From positions 1,178,001 through 1,242,000 of the forward strand of contig NZ_WTYF01000004.1 of assembly GCF_009827315.1 (NCBI RefSeq): a DNA stretch of 64,000 bases, given 5' to 3'. This stretch comes from Qipengyuania gaetbuli (GTDB lineage: Bacteria > Pseudomonadota > Alphaproteobacteria > Sphingomonadales > Sphingomonadaceae). The translations under genes and the position numbers were made by a program. Positions 28,188-36,351 of the stretch are shown in pieces. Numbering within the stretch: the stretch's first letter is position 1; every line of letters starts with the position of its first letter. Below the pieces are notes generated by a model that was given only the letters and a program-made list of their open reading frames with translations, searched no databases and was not told the DNA's origin.

Positions 28188-28498
28188 TGGAATTTCCGAT
28201 TACCGAAACTGCGGTGATCGCCGGCGTGGGTATGCTCACGGTTGGCTGGCTGGTTACCACCTGGATGCGGATCAAGAACGGCTATCCGCTGGAAAGCAGT
28301 TGGGGCAAGCCGATCTACCCGAAGAACGACCAGGCGGTCGAGCGCGTGAAACTGCTGACGCAGGAGAACGCCGAACTGCGCGCCGAACTCGGCTCGCTCA
28401 AGGACCGCCTCGGCAATGTCGAGCGCATCGTGACCGACAGCGGCTATCACCTCACCAGCGAGATCGACCGCCTGCGCGACCGCAAGGAAACCAACTGA
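28187..28498 (+). CDS. PspB-like small membrane/coiled-coil protein (paralogue 2)
   Basis: A 103-residue protein: membrane segment about 8-27 (AVIAGVGMLTVGWLVTTWM), a polar loop with SSWGKPIYPKND, then a coiled coil LKDRLGNVERIVTDSGYH followed by EIDRLRDRK. The ATG at 28187 shares one base with the stop of paralogue 1; a GTG at 28184 is an alternative. The tail motif is nearly the same as in paralogue 1, while the membrane segments differ. Confidence 0.78.
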   Translation: MEFPITETAVIAGVGMLTVGWLVTTWMRIKNGYPLESSWGKPIYPKNDQAVERVKLLTQENAELRAELGSLKDRLGNVERIVTDSGYHLTSEIDRLRDRKETN

Positions 28499-28812
28499 TG
28501 GACGCAAACCTGCTCGTCATTTTCGGCTTCGTGCTGGTTATCTCGACCCTCGCTTTCGCGACCGGGATCGTGATCCACCGCAGCCAGGTCCGGCATGAAG
28601 AGCGCAAGCTCGAACTGCAGGCCCGCGCCGAAGAGGCGAAGGCGGAAAAGGCCCGCTACACCAAGGGCGACTACGGCACGCTCGAAGAGCGGGTCCGGGT
28701 CCTCGAACGCATCGCGACCGACAGCAATCACGCTCTCGCCTCGCAGATCGAGGAACTGCGAGACCTGCAGGCGATCGAGGACCGCACCGCACCGCGCGAG
28801 GCAGCCCGATGA
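28498..28812 (+). CDS. PspB-like small membrane/coiled-coil protein (paralogue 3)
   Basis: A 104-residue protein: membrane segment about 5-25 (LLVIFGFVLVISTLAFATGIV), a highly charged helix (about 30-58), then LEERVRVLERIATDSNHA and QIEELRD (about 62-90). Its ATG shares one base with the stop of the preceding gene, and its end overlaps the next by 4 bases. Among the paralogues it has the longest charged linker between membrane and motif. Confidence 0.78.
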   Translation: MDANLLVIFGFVLVISTLAFATGIVIHRSQVRHEERKLELQARAEEAKAEKARYTKGDYGTLEERVRVLERIATDSNHALASQIEELRDLQAIEDRTAPREAAR

Positions 28813-29108
28813 ATTTCTGGACCGCAGTCTTCCTGATCGCCGTCGTCTGCGCGGTCGCCGAGGTCTTCAAGGCCCGGTACCGCTCGGAAAAAGGCATCAC
28901 CCGCGACTTCATGGGCAACGAGACTTTCGGCAGCCCGCAGGTCGACGAAGCGGCCCAGCGCGAGCTGGAGGACTTGCGCGAACGCATCAAGGTGCTCGAA
29001 CGGATCGCCACCGACGGCAATTCGCTCGACACGACCGAAACGAAAAGGATCGCTGCCGAAATCGAGGCCCTGCGCGACAAGCAGGCTCCGACCGGCAGCA
29101 AGGAATAA
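28809..29108 (+). CDS. PspB-like small membrane/coiled-coil protein (paralogue 4)
   Basis: A 99-residue protein: membrane segment about 3-20 (FWTAVFLIAVVCAVAEVF), a polar stretch with KGITRDFMGN, then LRERIKVLERIATDGNSLD and EIEALRDK (about 57-92). It begins in the ATGA that ends paralogue 3. At the DNA level the coil segment is very like that of paralogue 5 (29133-29369), which suggests a fairly recent duplication. Confidence 0.78.
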   Translation: MNFWTAVFLIAVVCAVAEVFKARYRSEKGITRDFMGNETFGSPQVDEAAQRELEDLRERIKVLERIATDGNSLDTTETKRIAAEIEALRDKQAPTGSKE

Positions 29109-29132
29109 CACGGTCAAGGAGGACATGGGGAA

Positions 29133-29369
29133 ATGTTCGAACCGACTATCGTCGTCGCGGCAGCTTCGCTGATCGGCCTGGTCATCGTGGCAGGAGCCCT
29201 GCTCCGCGCATGGCATGACTGGATGGAGTACAAGCGCCGCGAACTCGAACGCGAGGAAGGCCCGCGCGACGACGAGGGCAGCGCGATGGGCGCCGCCCGG
29301 ATCGAGCTCGCCGACCTGCGCGAACGCATCAAGAAGCTCGAGGCGATTGCCAGCGGGGTGGACCTGTGA
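29133..29369 (+). CDS. PspB-like small membrane/coiled-coil protein (paralogue 5)
   Basis: A 78-residue protein, the shortest of the set and close to the 74 residues of E. coli PspB. Membrane segment about 5-25 (TIVVAAASLIGLVIVAGALL), then WHDWMEYKRRELEREE and the motif LRERIKKLEAIAS at about 61-73. It ends before the EIexLRD element seen in the others. AAGGAGG precedes the ATG, so it can be translated independently. Its stop overlaps the next small gene. Confidence 0.75.
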   Translation: MFEPTIVVAAASLIGLVIVAGALLRAWHDWMEYKRRELEREEGPRDDEGSAMGAARIELADLRERIKKLEAIASGVDL

Positions 29370-29539
29370 GCGCGACCAACAATGCCGCGCAGGCCGGCAT
29401 CGGCCTTGGCAGCGCCATCGCGGTCGCCATCTCGTGGAGCCAGCACCAGTCGATCCTCTGGGCCATCCTCCAGGGCTTCTTCGGATGGTTCTACGTCATC
29501 TATTATGCATTCACCCGTCCCGGCGGGCTGTCCGGCTGA
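29366..29539 (+). CDS. 57-aa hydrophobic protein, last gene of the psp run
   Basis: A 57-residue protein starting with GTG at 29366, overlapping the TGA of the preceding gene by 4 bases (GTGA). It has an Ala/Gly-rich first half and a strongly hydrophobic second half (about 29-49, SILWAILQGFFGWFYVIYYAF), then RPGGLSG. It lacks the PspB motif. The overlap, clean hydrophobic pattern and position support a real gene, though it is short and I do not recognise the family. Confidence 0.65.
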   Translation: MSATNNAAQAGIGLGSAIAVAISWSQHQSILWAILQGFFGWFYVIYYAFTRPGGLSG

Positions 29540-29582
29540 CGCCGATGGACGCAGCGTGTTTCGCTGGCTAGATGCCGCGCCC

Positions 29583-29990
29583 ATGCGCACTCTTTCCGAC
29601 ATTGCCGACGAATACGACTTTCTCGAAGGCGACGAACGCTATCGCCTGCTGATCGAGCTGGGCCGCGAACTCGAGCCCATGCCCGACGCGCTCAAGACCG
29701 ATGCGACGCTTGTGCGCGGATGCTCCGCAGCAGTCTGGGTCTATCCCACGGGCGACGCGGAGCGGCTGCATTTCCTTGCCGACAGCAATGCGGCCATCAC
29801 CAAGGGCATCGTGTCGCTCGTCATCGCGGCCGTGCAGGACAAGCCGGCGGCGGAAGTGGCGCAGATGGACGTGACCGCCGCGCTCGAACCCTTCGACCTC
29901 AGGAACCAGCTGTCGAGCAACCGTACGCAGGGTGTGCCCAACATGATCGCGCTCGTCAAAGAGCATGCGGCGCGGATAGCTGCGGGGTAG
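29583..29990 (+). CDS. SufE family sulfur acceptor protein
   Basis: A 135-residue SufE/CsdE-like protein. The active-site Cys is in VRGCSAAVWV near residue 47, the loop position where SufE accepts persulfide from SufS; the RLLIELGRELEPMPD and LDLRNQLSSNR-like (LEPFDLRNQLSSNRTQG) regions are typical. It should support Fe-S cluster assembly. No sufS or other suf gene is nearby. The ATG at 29583 lies 43 bp after the end of the psp run, so co-transcription is possible but unproven. Confidence 0.88.
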   Translation: MRTLSDIADEYDFLEGDERYRLLIELGRELEPMPDALKTDATLVRGCSAAVWVYPTGDAERLHFLADSNAAITKGIVSLVIAAVQDKPAAEVAQMDVTAALEPFDLRNQLSSNRTQGVPNMIALVKEHAARIAAG

Positions 29991-29991
29991 G

Positions 29992-30342
29992 ATGCGCCGG
30001 CATATCTACCGCGCATTCGGTTTCCTTGCCGTCGGCCTCGGCGCGATCGGCGCGTTCCTGCCGATCATGCCGACCGTGCCTTTCCTACTGCTGGCGGTCT
30101 ATTTCTTCGCCCGCTCAAGCCCGGAACTCGAAAAGAAAATCCTCGACCATCCGCACTGGGGCCCGCAGGTGCTCGACTGGCGCGAGCGGCGCGCCATCAG
30201 TCGGCGTGCAAAGACGATGGCTATCGGCGCCATGGCGACAGGCGCGGTGTTCACCTGGTTCACGCTGGGCGCGCCCTGGTACTACATCTCGCTCGCCATC
30301 CTGGTGATTGCCGGAAGCTGGATCGCGACACGCAATGAATAG
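29992..30342 (+). CDS. YbaN/DUF454 family inner-membrane protein
   Basis: A 116-residue membrane protein of the DUF454 (YbaN) family. The N-terminal signature GFLAVGLGAIGAFLPIMPTVPFLL (about 10-33), the ARSSPELEKKILDHPHWGP loop and two C-terminal hydrophobic segments (about 76-110) are characteristic. The family has no firmly established function. It starts one base after the SufE-like stop, so the two are probably co-transcribed. Confidence 0.88.
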   Translation: MRRHIYRAFGFLAVGLGAIGAFLPIMPTVPFLLLAVYFFARSSPELEKKILDHPHWGPQVLDWRERRAISRRAKTMAIGAMATGAVFTWFTLGAPWYYISLAILVIAGSWIATRNE

Positions 30343-30418
30343 GCTTGCGGGAACGCGCGCAGTTTCAGCCCGTTAGAGTGCCACAAGACGGGAGGGTCGA
30401 CTGAAAGGAACACCCTCA

Positions 30419-30577
30419 ATGGCAATTCTGATTCTCATCGCCACGATCCTGCTTCCCCCGCTCGGCGTGGCAGCCAAGCACGGCCTAGGCGGAACGACGC
30501 TGCTCAACCTGGTGCTGACGCTGCTGGGCTTCATTCCGGGCCTTATTCACGGTCTCTACGTGAACTACGCCCGCTAA
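30419..30577 (+). CDS. YqaE/Pmp3 (UPF0057) family small membrane protein
   Basis: A 52-residue protein with two hydrophobic helices (about 2-19 and 27-47) separated by KHGLGG, the pattern of the Pmp3/YqaE family: LLPPLGV in the first helix and LGFIPGLIHGLYV in the second. Relatives affect membrane potential and are often stress-induced. GAAAGGA lies upstream of the ATG. It ends 33 bp from the convergent crtZ. Confidence 0.85.
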   Translation: MAILILIATILLPPLGVAAKHGLGGTTLLNLVLTLLGFIPGLIHGLYVNYAR

Positions 30578-30610
30578 TAGCGATCGGGATTTGACGGAAG
30601 CGCCGGGGCC

Positions 30611-31111
30611 TCAGGCTCCGGCGCTTTCGCGTACGACCGCGATGCCCGCTTCCTTCTGTGCCTTGAGTTCCGCCTTCAGCCTGGCGGGATCGCGCGCGAA
30701 GACGAAGCCGAAGCTGACGCCGCCTTCCTTGCCGATGGTCGCGTGGTGCAGCTTGTGCGCCTGCACCAGCCGCTTGGCGTAGCCCTTTTTCGGGACCCAG
30801 CGGAAGTAGCGCTGGTGGACGAGCCCGTCGTGAACCAGCGTGTAGATGACGCCGTAGCAGGTGATGCCGAAGGCAATCCACCACAGCAGGTCCGACACGA
30901 CATAGCCGATGGCGAACATCGCGAAGACGATCGTACCGAAAGTGACGGCGTAGAGGTCGTTCTTCTCGAAAGTATTGTCATGCGGGTCGTGGTGGTCGCG
31001 GTGCCAGCCCCAGCCCCAGCCGTGCATGATGTATTTGTGCGCCCACCAGGCGAACAGTTCCATGCCGACGATCGACAGGAACACGGTCAGGAGGATGGCA
31101 AGCAGGCTCAT
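30611..31111 (-). CDS. crtZ: beta-carotene hydroxylase (CrtZ type)
   Basis: A 166-residue membrane di-iron hydroxylase that adds OH groups to the 3 and 3' ring carbons of carotenoids. His clusters typical of CrtZ are visible: HKYIMHGWGWGWHRDHH (about 25-41) and VHDGLVHQRYFRW with HKLHHA further on (about 93-125). Four hydrophobic segments surround them. It overlaps crtW by 4 bases, so the pair should give keto-hydroxy carotenoids such as astaxanthin if beta-carotene is made. Confidence 0.93.
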   Translation of the reverse strand: MSLLAILLTVFLSIVGMELFAWWAHKYIMHGWGWGWHRDHHDPHDNTFEKNDLYAVTFGTIVFAMFAIGYVVSDLLWWIAFGITCYGVIYTLVHDGLVHQRYFRWVPKKGYAKRLVQAHKLHHATIGKEGGVSFGFVFARDPARLKAELKAQKEAGIAVVRESAGA

Positions 31112-31878
31112 GCGTTTAACTCTGTTTGCGACATCGCGCGGCGCGCCCGCGGAAGGCCCCACCAGGGGACGTGCGGGGCGCGGTGATGTTCGTGATGATA
31201 GCCGAAATGGAAGCAGCTGGCGAGCGAGGCGAGCACGCCGAACCCGTCGCTGCGGGCATTGTGTTCATCGGCGAACCCCTCCCCGTCATGGCGGTGCGGG
31301 CGGAAGGTGCCGAAATAGAACAGCTGCATGGACGATGCGATGGCGGGTGCGCCGTAGAGCAGGACGATCTTCTCTACCGGAATACCCAGCACCAGCCAGT
31401 AGACCGTAACCACGGTGCTGACGAAGAGGATCGACCGCCAGCCGAAATAGCGCCTGAGGAATGTCGCGTACCATGGCCAGAAGCTGGTCGGGTGGTCGGC
31501 GCTGAAGTCGGGATCGCGCTCGGTCCCCGGGGCCTTGTGATGGTCGAAATGGGCATCGCGCATCCGGGTCCAGCCGAAGCCTGCGTAAAGGAACAGCAGG
31601 CTGCCGCCGATCGCCCCGTTGATGCGCTTGTGCCCCGGCACCAGCGAGCCGTGCATCGCGTCATGACTGACGATGAAGAGGCCGACGGAAAGCCAGCATT
31701 GCACCACCGCCATCAGGAGCGCGAAAGGCAGGCTCGTCCAGGTGAGATCGAACACGAACATGGCGTAGGCGTGGATCGCCAGCCAGCTTGCCACGATGCC
31801 GAGCGCTAGGGTCAGGCCGATGGTGGCCTGCCCGCTGCGCGGGGCAGCCGAAAGCCGGATTTGCTGAGCGCTTGCCAT
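31108..31878 (-). CDS. crtW: beta-carotene ketolase (CrtW type)
   Basis: A 256-residue membrane di-iron oxygenase that adds keto groups at C4 and C4' of beta-ionone rings. The His motifs of the desaturase-like family are present: HDAMHG (about 72-77), DAHFDHHKAPG (about 110-120), and HFGYHHEHHRAPHVPWW near 225-242. The CrtW signature FGTFRPHRH lies near 190. It is transcribed ahead of crtZ with a 4-base overlap. Other carotenoid genes (crtB, crtI, crtY) are not in the window. Confidence 0.93.
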   Translation of the reverse strand: MASAQQIRLSAAPRSGQATIGLTLALGIVASWLAIHAYAMFVFDLTWTSLPFALLMAVVQCWLSVGLFIVSHDAMHGSLVPGHKRINGAIGGSLLFLYAGFGWTRMRDAHFDHHKAPGTERDPDFSADHPTSFWPWYATFLRRYFGWRSILFVSTVVTVYWLVLGIPVEKIVLLYGAPAIASSMQLFYFGTFRPHRHDGEGFADEHNARSDGFGVLASLASCFHFGYHHEHHRAPHVPWWGLPRARRAMSQTELNA

Positions 31879-31917
31879 ATCGCGGATATAGTGGCCGCTG
31901 CGGGCCAGTGCAAAACG

Positions 31918-32340
31918 CTATTCTGCGCGGGCCTTGCGCGCAGAAGTGAGGCCGAAGAACTTTTCCGCCACTTCGCTGCTGATACGCGCCGGACGGTGGG
32001 TTTCGCTATCGAGGCAGCACCACATGCTCTTCACTTCGGCCAGAACGTCTTCGCCGCGGCGAATGACCGTGTTGTAGAAGCTGCGCGCGCCCTTGATCTT
32101 TTCGAGCACGGTTTCGGCGATCACCTCGTCATCGAGGAAAGCGGGCTTGCGATAGGTAATCTCGTGCTTGAGCGCGACCCACGCCTTGCTCGCCACTTCT
32201 TCTGCCGGGGCCAGCTTCTGCCAGTGCGCAAGCACCACGTCCTGCACCCAGCTGAGATAGCGGGCGTTGTTGACGTGACCCATGAAGTCGATGTCCGTGG
32301 GGATGACCTTGATCGGGAAGGCGAATGGCTTTGCTGACAT
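31918..32340 (-). CDS. acyl-CoA thioesterase (4-hydroxybenzoyl-CoA/YbgC-like hotdog)
   Basis: A 140-residue hotdog-fold protein. The N-terminal motif IPTDIDFMGHVNNARYLSW contains the Asp/His/Asn positions of the 4HBT/FadM type active site (about 14-32), followed by ALKHEITYRKPAFLDDEVIAET. Likely a cytosolic acyl-CoA thioesterase of unknown chain preference. It stands alone, divergent from leuC by 93 bp. Confidence 0.87.
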   Translation of the reverse strand: MSAKPFAFPIKVIPTDIDFMGHVNNARYLSWVQDVVLAHWQKLAPAEEVASKAWVALKHEITYRKPAFLDDEVIAETVLEKIKGARSFYNTVIRRGEDVLAEVKSMWCCLDSETHRPARISSEVAEKFFGLTSARKARAE

Positions 32341-32433
32341 GAGTGTCAGTAAAGCAGAGAAAGGTTAAGTTTGGAAGACTCTGGAATTGCCTTTTTGCGC
32401 GCGTGACAATCGTGCCGCACATCTTGCCCCGAC

Positions 32434-33870
32434 ATGGCCAGCAAACCGCGCACACTCTACGAAAAGATCTGGGATGCCCACGTCGTCGAACGCAGCGACG
32501 ATGGCACCTGCCTCCTCTATATAGACCGGCATCTCGTTCACGAGGTCACCAGTCCGCAAGCCTTCGAGGCGCTGCGGGTTTCGGGCCGCACAGTGCGCCG
32601 CCCCGACCTCACGCTGGCCGTGCCAGACCACAATTTGCCGACGACCGCGCGTCTCGATGCTGCCGGCAACCGGCTTCCAATCGCCGACCCGCAAAGCGCC
32701 GCGCAGCTCGCCGCTCTCGAAGCCAACGCACCGGCATTCGGGATCGATTATATCGATGCCGTCGCGCCCGAGCAGGGCATCGTCCACGTGGTCGGCCCCG
32801 AACAGGGCTTCTCGCTCCCAGGCACGACTATCGTCTGCGGTGACAGCCATACCGCCGCCCATGGCGGGATCGGCGCGCTGGCCTTCGGCATCGGCACGAG
32901 CGAGGTCGAGCATGTCTTGGCGACTCAGACGCTGCTCTTGCGTCAGAGCAAGACCATGGAAATCCGCGTCGAGGGCGAACTCGGCCCCGGCGTGACGCCG
33001 AAGGACCTCATCCTCCATATCATCGGCGTCATCGGGACCGCCGGCGGTACCGGCCACGTGATCGAATACCGCGGCAAGGTGTTCGAACGTATGAGCGTCG
33101 AGGGACGGCTGACCGTGTGCAACATGAGCATCGAGGGCGGCGCGCGAGCCGGCCTCATCGCGCCCGACGACAAGGTCTTCGCCTATCTGGCTGGACGCAA
33201 ATACGCACCGCAGGGTGCCGACTGGGACCGCGCGGTCGAATGGTGGCGTTCGCTGGCAACGGACGAAGGGGCGCAATTCGACAAGACCGTGGTGATCGAC
33301 GCCGCCGATATCGAACCAACCGTCAGCTGGGGCACGAGCCCCGAAGACGTCGTGCCGATCGGCGGCGCGGTGCCGGCGCCCGAAAGCTTCTCCGACCCGT
33401 CCAAGCAGCAGGCTGCCCGCAAGAGCCTCGATTACATGGGGCTCGAGCCCGGTGTGCCGCTGGAAGAAGTCGCCATCGAGAATGTCTTCATCGGTTCGTG
33501 CACCAACAGCCGGATCGAAGACCTGCGGGCCGCGGCGGAGGTCCTCAAGGGCCGCCGGAAAGCGCCAGGCGTACGCTGGGCTATTGCCGTGCCCGGCTCC
33601 GGCCTCGTCAAGCGGCAAGCGGAGGAAGAAGGGCTCGACCGGATTTTCACCGATGCCGGTTTCGAATGGCGCGAACCGGGCTGTTCCGCCTGTCTCGCGA
33701 TGAACCCCGACAAGGTCCCGCCGGGTGAACGCTGCGCCTCCACCAGCAACCGCAATTTCGTCGGCCGTCAGGGCCCGGGTGCGCGCACCCACCTGATGAG
33801 CCCGGCGATGGCTGCCGCTGCTGCGGTTACGGGACGGCTGACCGACGTTCGCAAGCTGGTCGGCTCGTAA
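32434..33870 (+). CDS. leuC: 3-isopropylmalate dehydratase large subunit
   Basis: A 478-residue aconitase-family subunit that isomerises 2- to 3-isopropylmalate in leucine biosynthesis. The [4Fe-4S] ligands are visible: one Cys in [13 protein letters not shown] (near 355) and two in [13 protein letters not shown] (near 415). The N-terminus [15 protein letters not shown] and [30 protein letters not shown] are family hallmarks. No clear ribosome binding site precedes the ATG. It is followed by a 52-aa gene and leuD. Confidence 0.97.
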   Translation: MASKPRTLYEKIWDAHVVERSDDGTCLLYIDRHLVHEVTSPQAFEALRVSGRTVRRPDLTLAVPDHNLPTTARLDAAGNRLPIADPQSAAQLAALEANAPAFGIDYIDAVAPEQGIVHVVGPEQGFSLPGTTIVCGDSHTAAHGGIGALAFGIGTSEVEHVLATQTLLLRQSKTMEIRVEGELGPGVTPKDLILHIIGVIGTAGGTGHVIEYRGKVFERMSVEGRLTVCNMSIEGGARAGLIAPDDKVFAYLAGRKYAPQGADWDRAVEWWRSLATDEGAQFDKTVVIDAADIEPTVSWGTSPEDVVPIGGAVPAPESFSDPSKQQAARKSLDYMGLEPGVPLEEVAIENVFIGSCTNSRIEDLRAAAEVLKGRRKAPGVRWAIAVPGSGLVKRQAEEEGLDRIFTDAGFEWREPGCSACLAMNPDKVPPGERCASTSNRNFVGRQGPGARTHLMSPAMAAAAAVTGRLTDVRKLVGS

Positions 33871-33910
33871 CCCTCTTGCCCTTCCCCGTTCGCCATCCCA
33901 TGAGGGCAGC

Positions 33911-34069
33911 ATGACCAAGCTACCCAAAGGCAAGGCCGCCATCGCCGGTGCGATCGGTTCGGCTGCAATCGCCGCAGCGCTGCTCTATGCGAACAAGCGC
34001 CGCGAAAAGAAAAACCAGCCCAAGCAGCCCGGACCGATCCCTTCGGGCGAGAAGCCGGAGACAGACTGA
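33911..34069 (+). CDS. 52-aa membrane-type protein between leuC and leuD
   Basis: A 52-residue product with a basic start ([10 protein letters not shown]), an Ala/Ile-rich hydrophobic segment (about 9-26), then a basic run KRREKKN and a Pro-rich acidic end. Its TGA shares one base with the leuD ATG (TGATG), and it lies 40 bp after leuC, so it is placed to be translated with leuD. I do not recognise a family; it may be a small membrane protein. The overlap and sensible amino acid pattern are the evidence. Confidence 0.6.
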   Translation: MTKLPKGKAAIAGAIGSAAIAAALLYANKRREKKNQPKQPGPIPSGEKPETD

Positions 34070-34674
34070 TGGACAAGGTGTCGACCATTGCAGGCCGGGC
34101 GATCCCGCTGGGGCTCAAGAATGTCGACACCGACGTCATCATTCCCGCGCACTGGCTGAAAACCGTTAGCCGCGAAGGGCTTGGCAAGGGCGCGTTCGAA
34201 ACGATCCGCCAGGCACCCGGCAATCCCTTCGATGTCGAGGATTTCGCCGGTGCGCCGATCCTGATCGCGGGCGACAATTTCGGTTGCGGGTCCAGCCGCG
34301 AACATGCCGCATGGGCTATGCTCGACCTTGGCATTCGCGCGGTTATCGCGCCGAGCTTTTCGGACATCTTCTCAGGCAATGCCTTCAAGAACGGCATCCT
34401 GACCGTTGTCCTGCCGCCCGAACAGGTCGATCGCCTGCTCGAAGTGGCCAAGGATCACCCGATCACGGTGGACCTTGAAACACAGACCGTCACTACGCCC
34501 TTTCAAGACCGCTTCGAATTCGAAGTGGATCCGTTCCGCAAGCACTGCCTGCTCGAAGGGCTGGACGAAATCGGCCTCACGCTCGAAAGCGTCGATGCCA
34601 TCGAAAATCATGAGAGAAAGCGCGCGGCGGACCTACCCTGGCTCGACGCGCCGCAGAGGAGAGATGCAGCATGA
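34069..34674 (+). CDS. leuD: 3-isopropylmalate dehydratase small subunit
   Basis: A 201-residue partner of LeuC carrying the swivel domain that completes the active site. The signature [21 protein letters not shown] (about 64-84) and [19 protein letters not shown] near the start are clear. It begins inside the stop of the 52-aa gene and overlaps the following oxidoreductase by 4 bases. Confidence 0.97.
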   Translation: MDKVSTIAGRAIPLGLKNVDTDVIIPAHWLKTVSREGLGKGAFETIRQAPGNPFDVEDFAGAPILIAGDNFGCGSSREHAAWAMLDLGIRAVIAPSFSDIFSGNAFKNGILTVVLPPEQVDRLLEVAKDHPITVDLETQTVTTPFQDRFEFEVDPFRKHCLLEGLDEIGLTLESVDAIENHERKRAADLPWLDAPQRRDAA

Positions 34675-35669
34675 AAGCAGTCCTGTCGAAAGAGGTCGGC
34701 GGCCCCGAAACCCTTGTCGTAGAGGACATTGCAGAACCCGTGCCCGGCGCGGGCGAGGTGCTGATCAAGGTCGCCGCCTGCGCGATCAATTTCCCCGACA
34801 CGCTAATCATCCGCGACATGTACCAGTTCAAGCCGCCCCGCCCGTTCAGTCCGGGCGGCGAAATCTCGGGCACGATCGAGGCGCTGGGTGAAGGCGTCGA
34901 AGGCTTTGCCGTCGGTGACCGGGTGATCTGCGGCGTCGGCAATGGCGGCCTGCAGGAAAAGGTCGCGGTTTCCGCAGCCCGCCTGTTCCGCGTGCCCGTC
35001 GGTATCGACCTCGTGCAGGCGTCGGCACTGCTGATGACCTACGGTACGACCATCCATGGTTTGAAAGACCGCGGCGACATCAAGGAAGGCGAAACCGTCC
35101 TCGTCCTCGGCGCTGCCGGCGGCGTCGGCCTCTCGGCCGTCGAACTGGCCAAGGCCTACGGCTGCCGCGTGGTCGCAGCCGTCTCGACTGAAGAGAAAGG
35201 CGAGGTCGCAAGGAAAGCGGGCGCGGACGAAGTCGTCATCTATCCGCGCGCACCGTTCGACAAGGACCAGTCCAAGGCGCTGGCGCAGGCTTTCAAGGAC
35301 GCGGTCGGGCCCAATGGCGCGGACATCGTCTACGACATCGTCGGCGGCGACTATTCCGAACCGGCGCTGCGCTCCATCGCCTGGGAAGGCCGCTTCCTCG
35401 TCATCGGTTTCCCCGCCGGTATCGCCAAGATGCCGCTAAACTTGACCTTGCTGAAGAGCTGCGACATTCGCGGCGTGTTCTGGGGCGCGTTCACCGCGCG
35501 CGAGCCGAAGCGCAACAACGCCAATATCGCCGAGCTGTTCGACCTCTGGAAGGCCGGCAAGATCAACCCGCTGGTCAGCGAAACCTATCCGATCGACCGG
35601 GCCCACGAAGCCATCGCCAAGCTCGAAAACCGCGGCGCGATCGGCAAGCTCGTGGTGACGATGGACTGA
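34671..35669 (+). CDS. NADPH:quinone oxidoreductase family protein (zinc-independent MDR)
   Basis: A 332-residue medium-chain reductase of the quinone oxidoreductase/enoyl reductase type. The cofactor fold has [19 protein letters not shown] near 144-162, and the N-terminal part lacks the zinc ligands of alcohol dehydrogenases. [18 protein letters not shown] (about 61-78) is typical. The substrate is unknown. It overlaps leuD by 4 bases, so it is in the leucine operon by position, although no role in leucine synthesis is known for the family. Confidence 0.9.
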   Translation: MKAVLSKEVGGPETLVVEDIAEPVPGAGEVLIKVAACAINFPDTLIIRDMYQFKPPRPFSPGGEISGTIEALGEGVEGFAVGDRVICGVGNGGLQEKVAVSAARLFRVPVGIDLVQASALLMTYGTTIHGLKDRGDIKEGETVLVLGAAGGVGLSAVELAKAYGCRVVAAVSTEEKGEVARKAGADEVVIYPRAPFDKDQSKALAQAFKDAVGPNGADIVYDIVGGDYSEPALRSIAWEGRFLVIGFPAGIAKMPLNLTLLKSCDIRGVFWGAFTAREPKRNNANIAELFDLWKAGKINPLVSETYPIDRAHEAIAKLENRGAIGKLVVTMD

Positions 35670-35745
35670 TTTTGCCTGTCGGGGGCCTTGCCGCTCGGCG
35701 GCAGCGCCCCTATTCGGCAAGGCAGCTTCTTCCAAGGGGATAGAC

Positions 35746-36072
35746 ATGACCGACTTCAAGGATCGCGAACGCGGCGAGGAAACCAAGTTCGCATTCGACC
35801 AGGAAACCGAATTCAAGATCGCGGCGCGCCGTAACCGCCTGCTGGGCGAATGGGCTGCGGGCCTGATGAGCCTGACCGAGGAAGAAACCGACGCCTACAA
35901 GAAGGCCGTCGTGCAGGCGGACTTCGAGGAAGCGGGTGACGAGGATGTGATCCGCAAGCTGCTCGGCGACCTGACTGCCGCGGAATGCGATATCAGTGAA
36001 GCCGATATCCGCTCCAAGGTCGAGGAATGCGCCGTCGAGGCACGCCGCCAGTTCATGAGCGACCAGAAGTAA
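35746..36072 (+). CDS. DUF1476 protein, F1Fo-ATPase inhibitor zeta subunit family
   Basis: A 108-residue mostly helical protein of DUF1476, characterised in Paracoccus as the zeta subunit that inhibits ATP hydrolysis by the F1Fo ATP synthase. The N-terminal inhibitory region FKDRERGEETKFAFDQE and the RRNRLLGEWAAGLMSL helix are the family signature. It is essentially restricted to Alphaproteobacteria. It is followed 4 bp later by bolA, a neighbourhood I have seen as typical of the class. Inhibitory strength varies among species. Confidence 0.92.
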   Translation: MTDFKDRERGEETKFAFDQETEFKIAARRNRLLGEWAAGLMSLTEEETDAYKKAVVQADFEEAGDEDVIRKLLGDLTAAECDISEADIRSKVEECAVEARRQFMSDQK

Positions 36073-36076
36073 TCCC

Positions 36077-36310
36077 ATGCCGATGAAATCCGAGGATATC
36101 GTCGCGCTGATCGAGGAAGCGCTGCCCGGCGCAGTCGTCGAGATGCGCGACCTTGCCGGCGACAATGATCACTGGGCGGCGAAGGTCATCGCCCCCCAGT
36201 TCGTCGGCAAGACCCGCGTCGCCCAGCACAAGCTGGTCTACGATGCACTGGGCGGCAGGATGGGCGGGGAACTCCACGCCTTGCAACTGACGACCCAAGT
36301 TCCCAACTGA
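36077..36310 (+). CDS. BolA family protein
   Basis: A 77-residue BolA-like protein with a class II KH-like fold. The core GKTRVAQHKLVYDALGGRMGGELHALQL (split here as GKTRVAQH then LVYDALGGRM then HALQL) holds the conserved His residues used for Fe-S binding with glutaredoxin. The start could be 36077 or the Met two codons later. It is immediately upstream of a CGFS glutaredoxin, its usual partner. Confidence 0.93.
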   Translation: MPMKSEDIVALIEEALPGAVVEMRDLAGDNDHWAAKVIAPQFVGKTRVAQHKLVYDALGGRMGGELHALQLTTQVPN

Positions 36311-36351
36311 CGATTTAAGCAAGATTCACTTCAGACAAAGGCAGGGCAATC

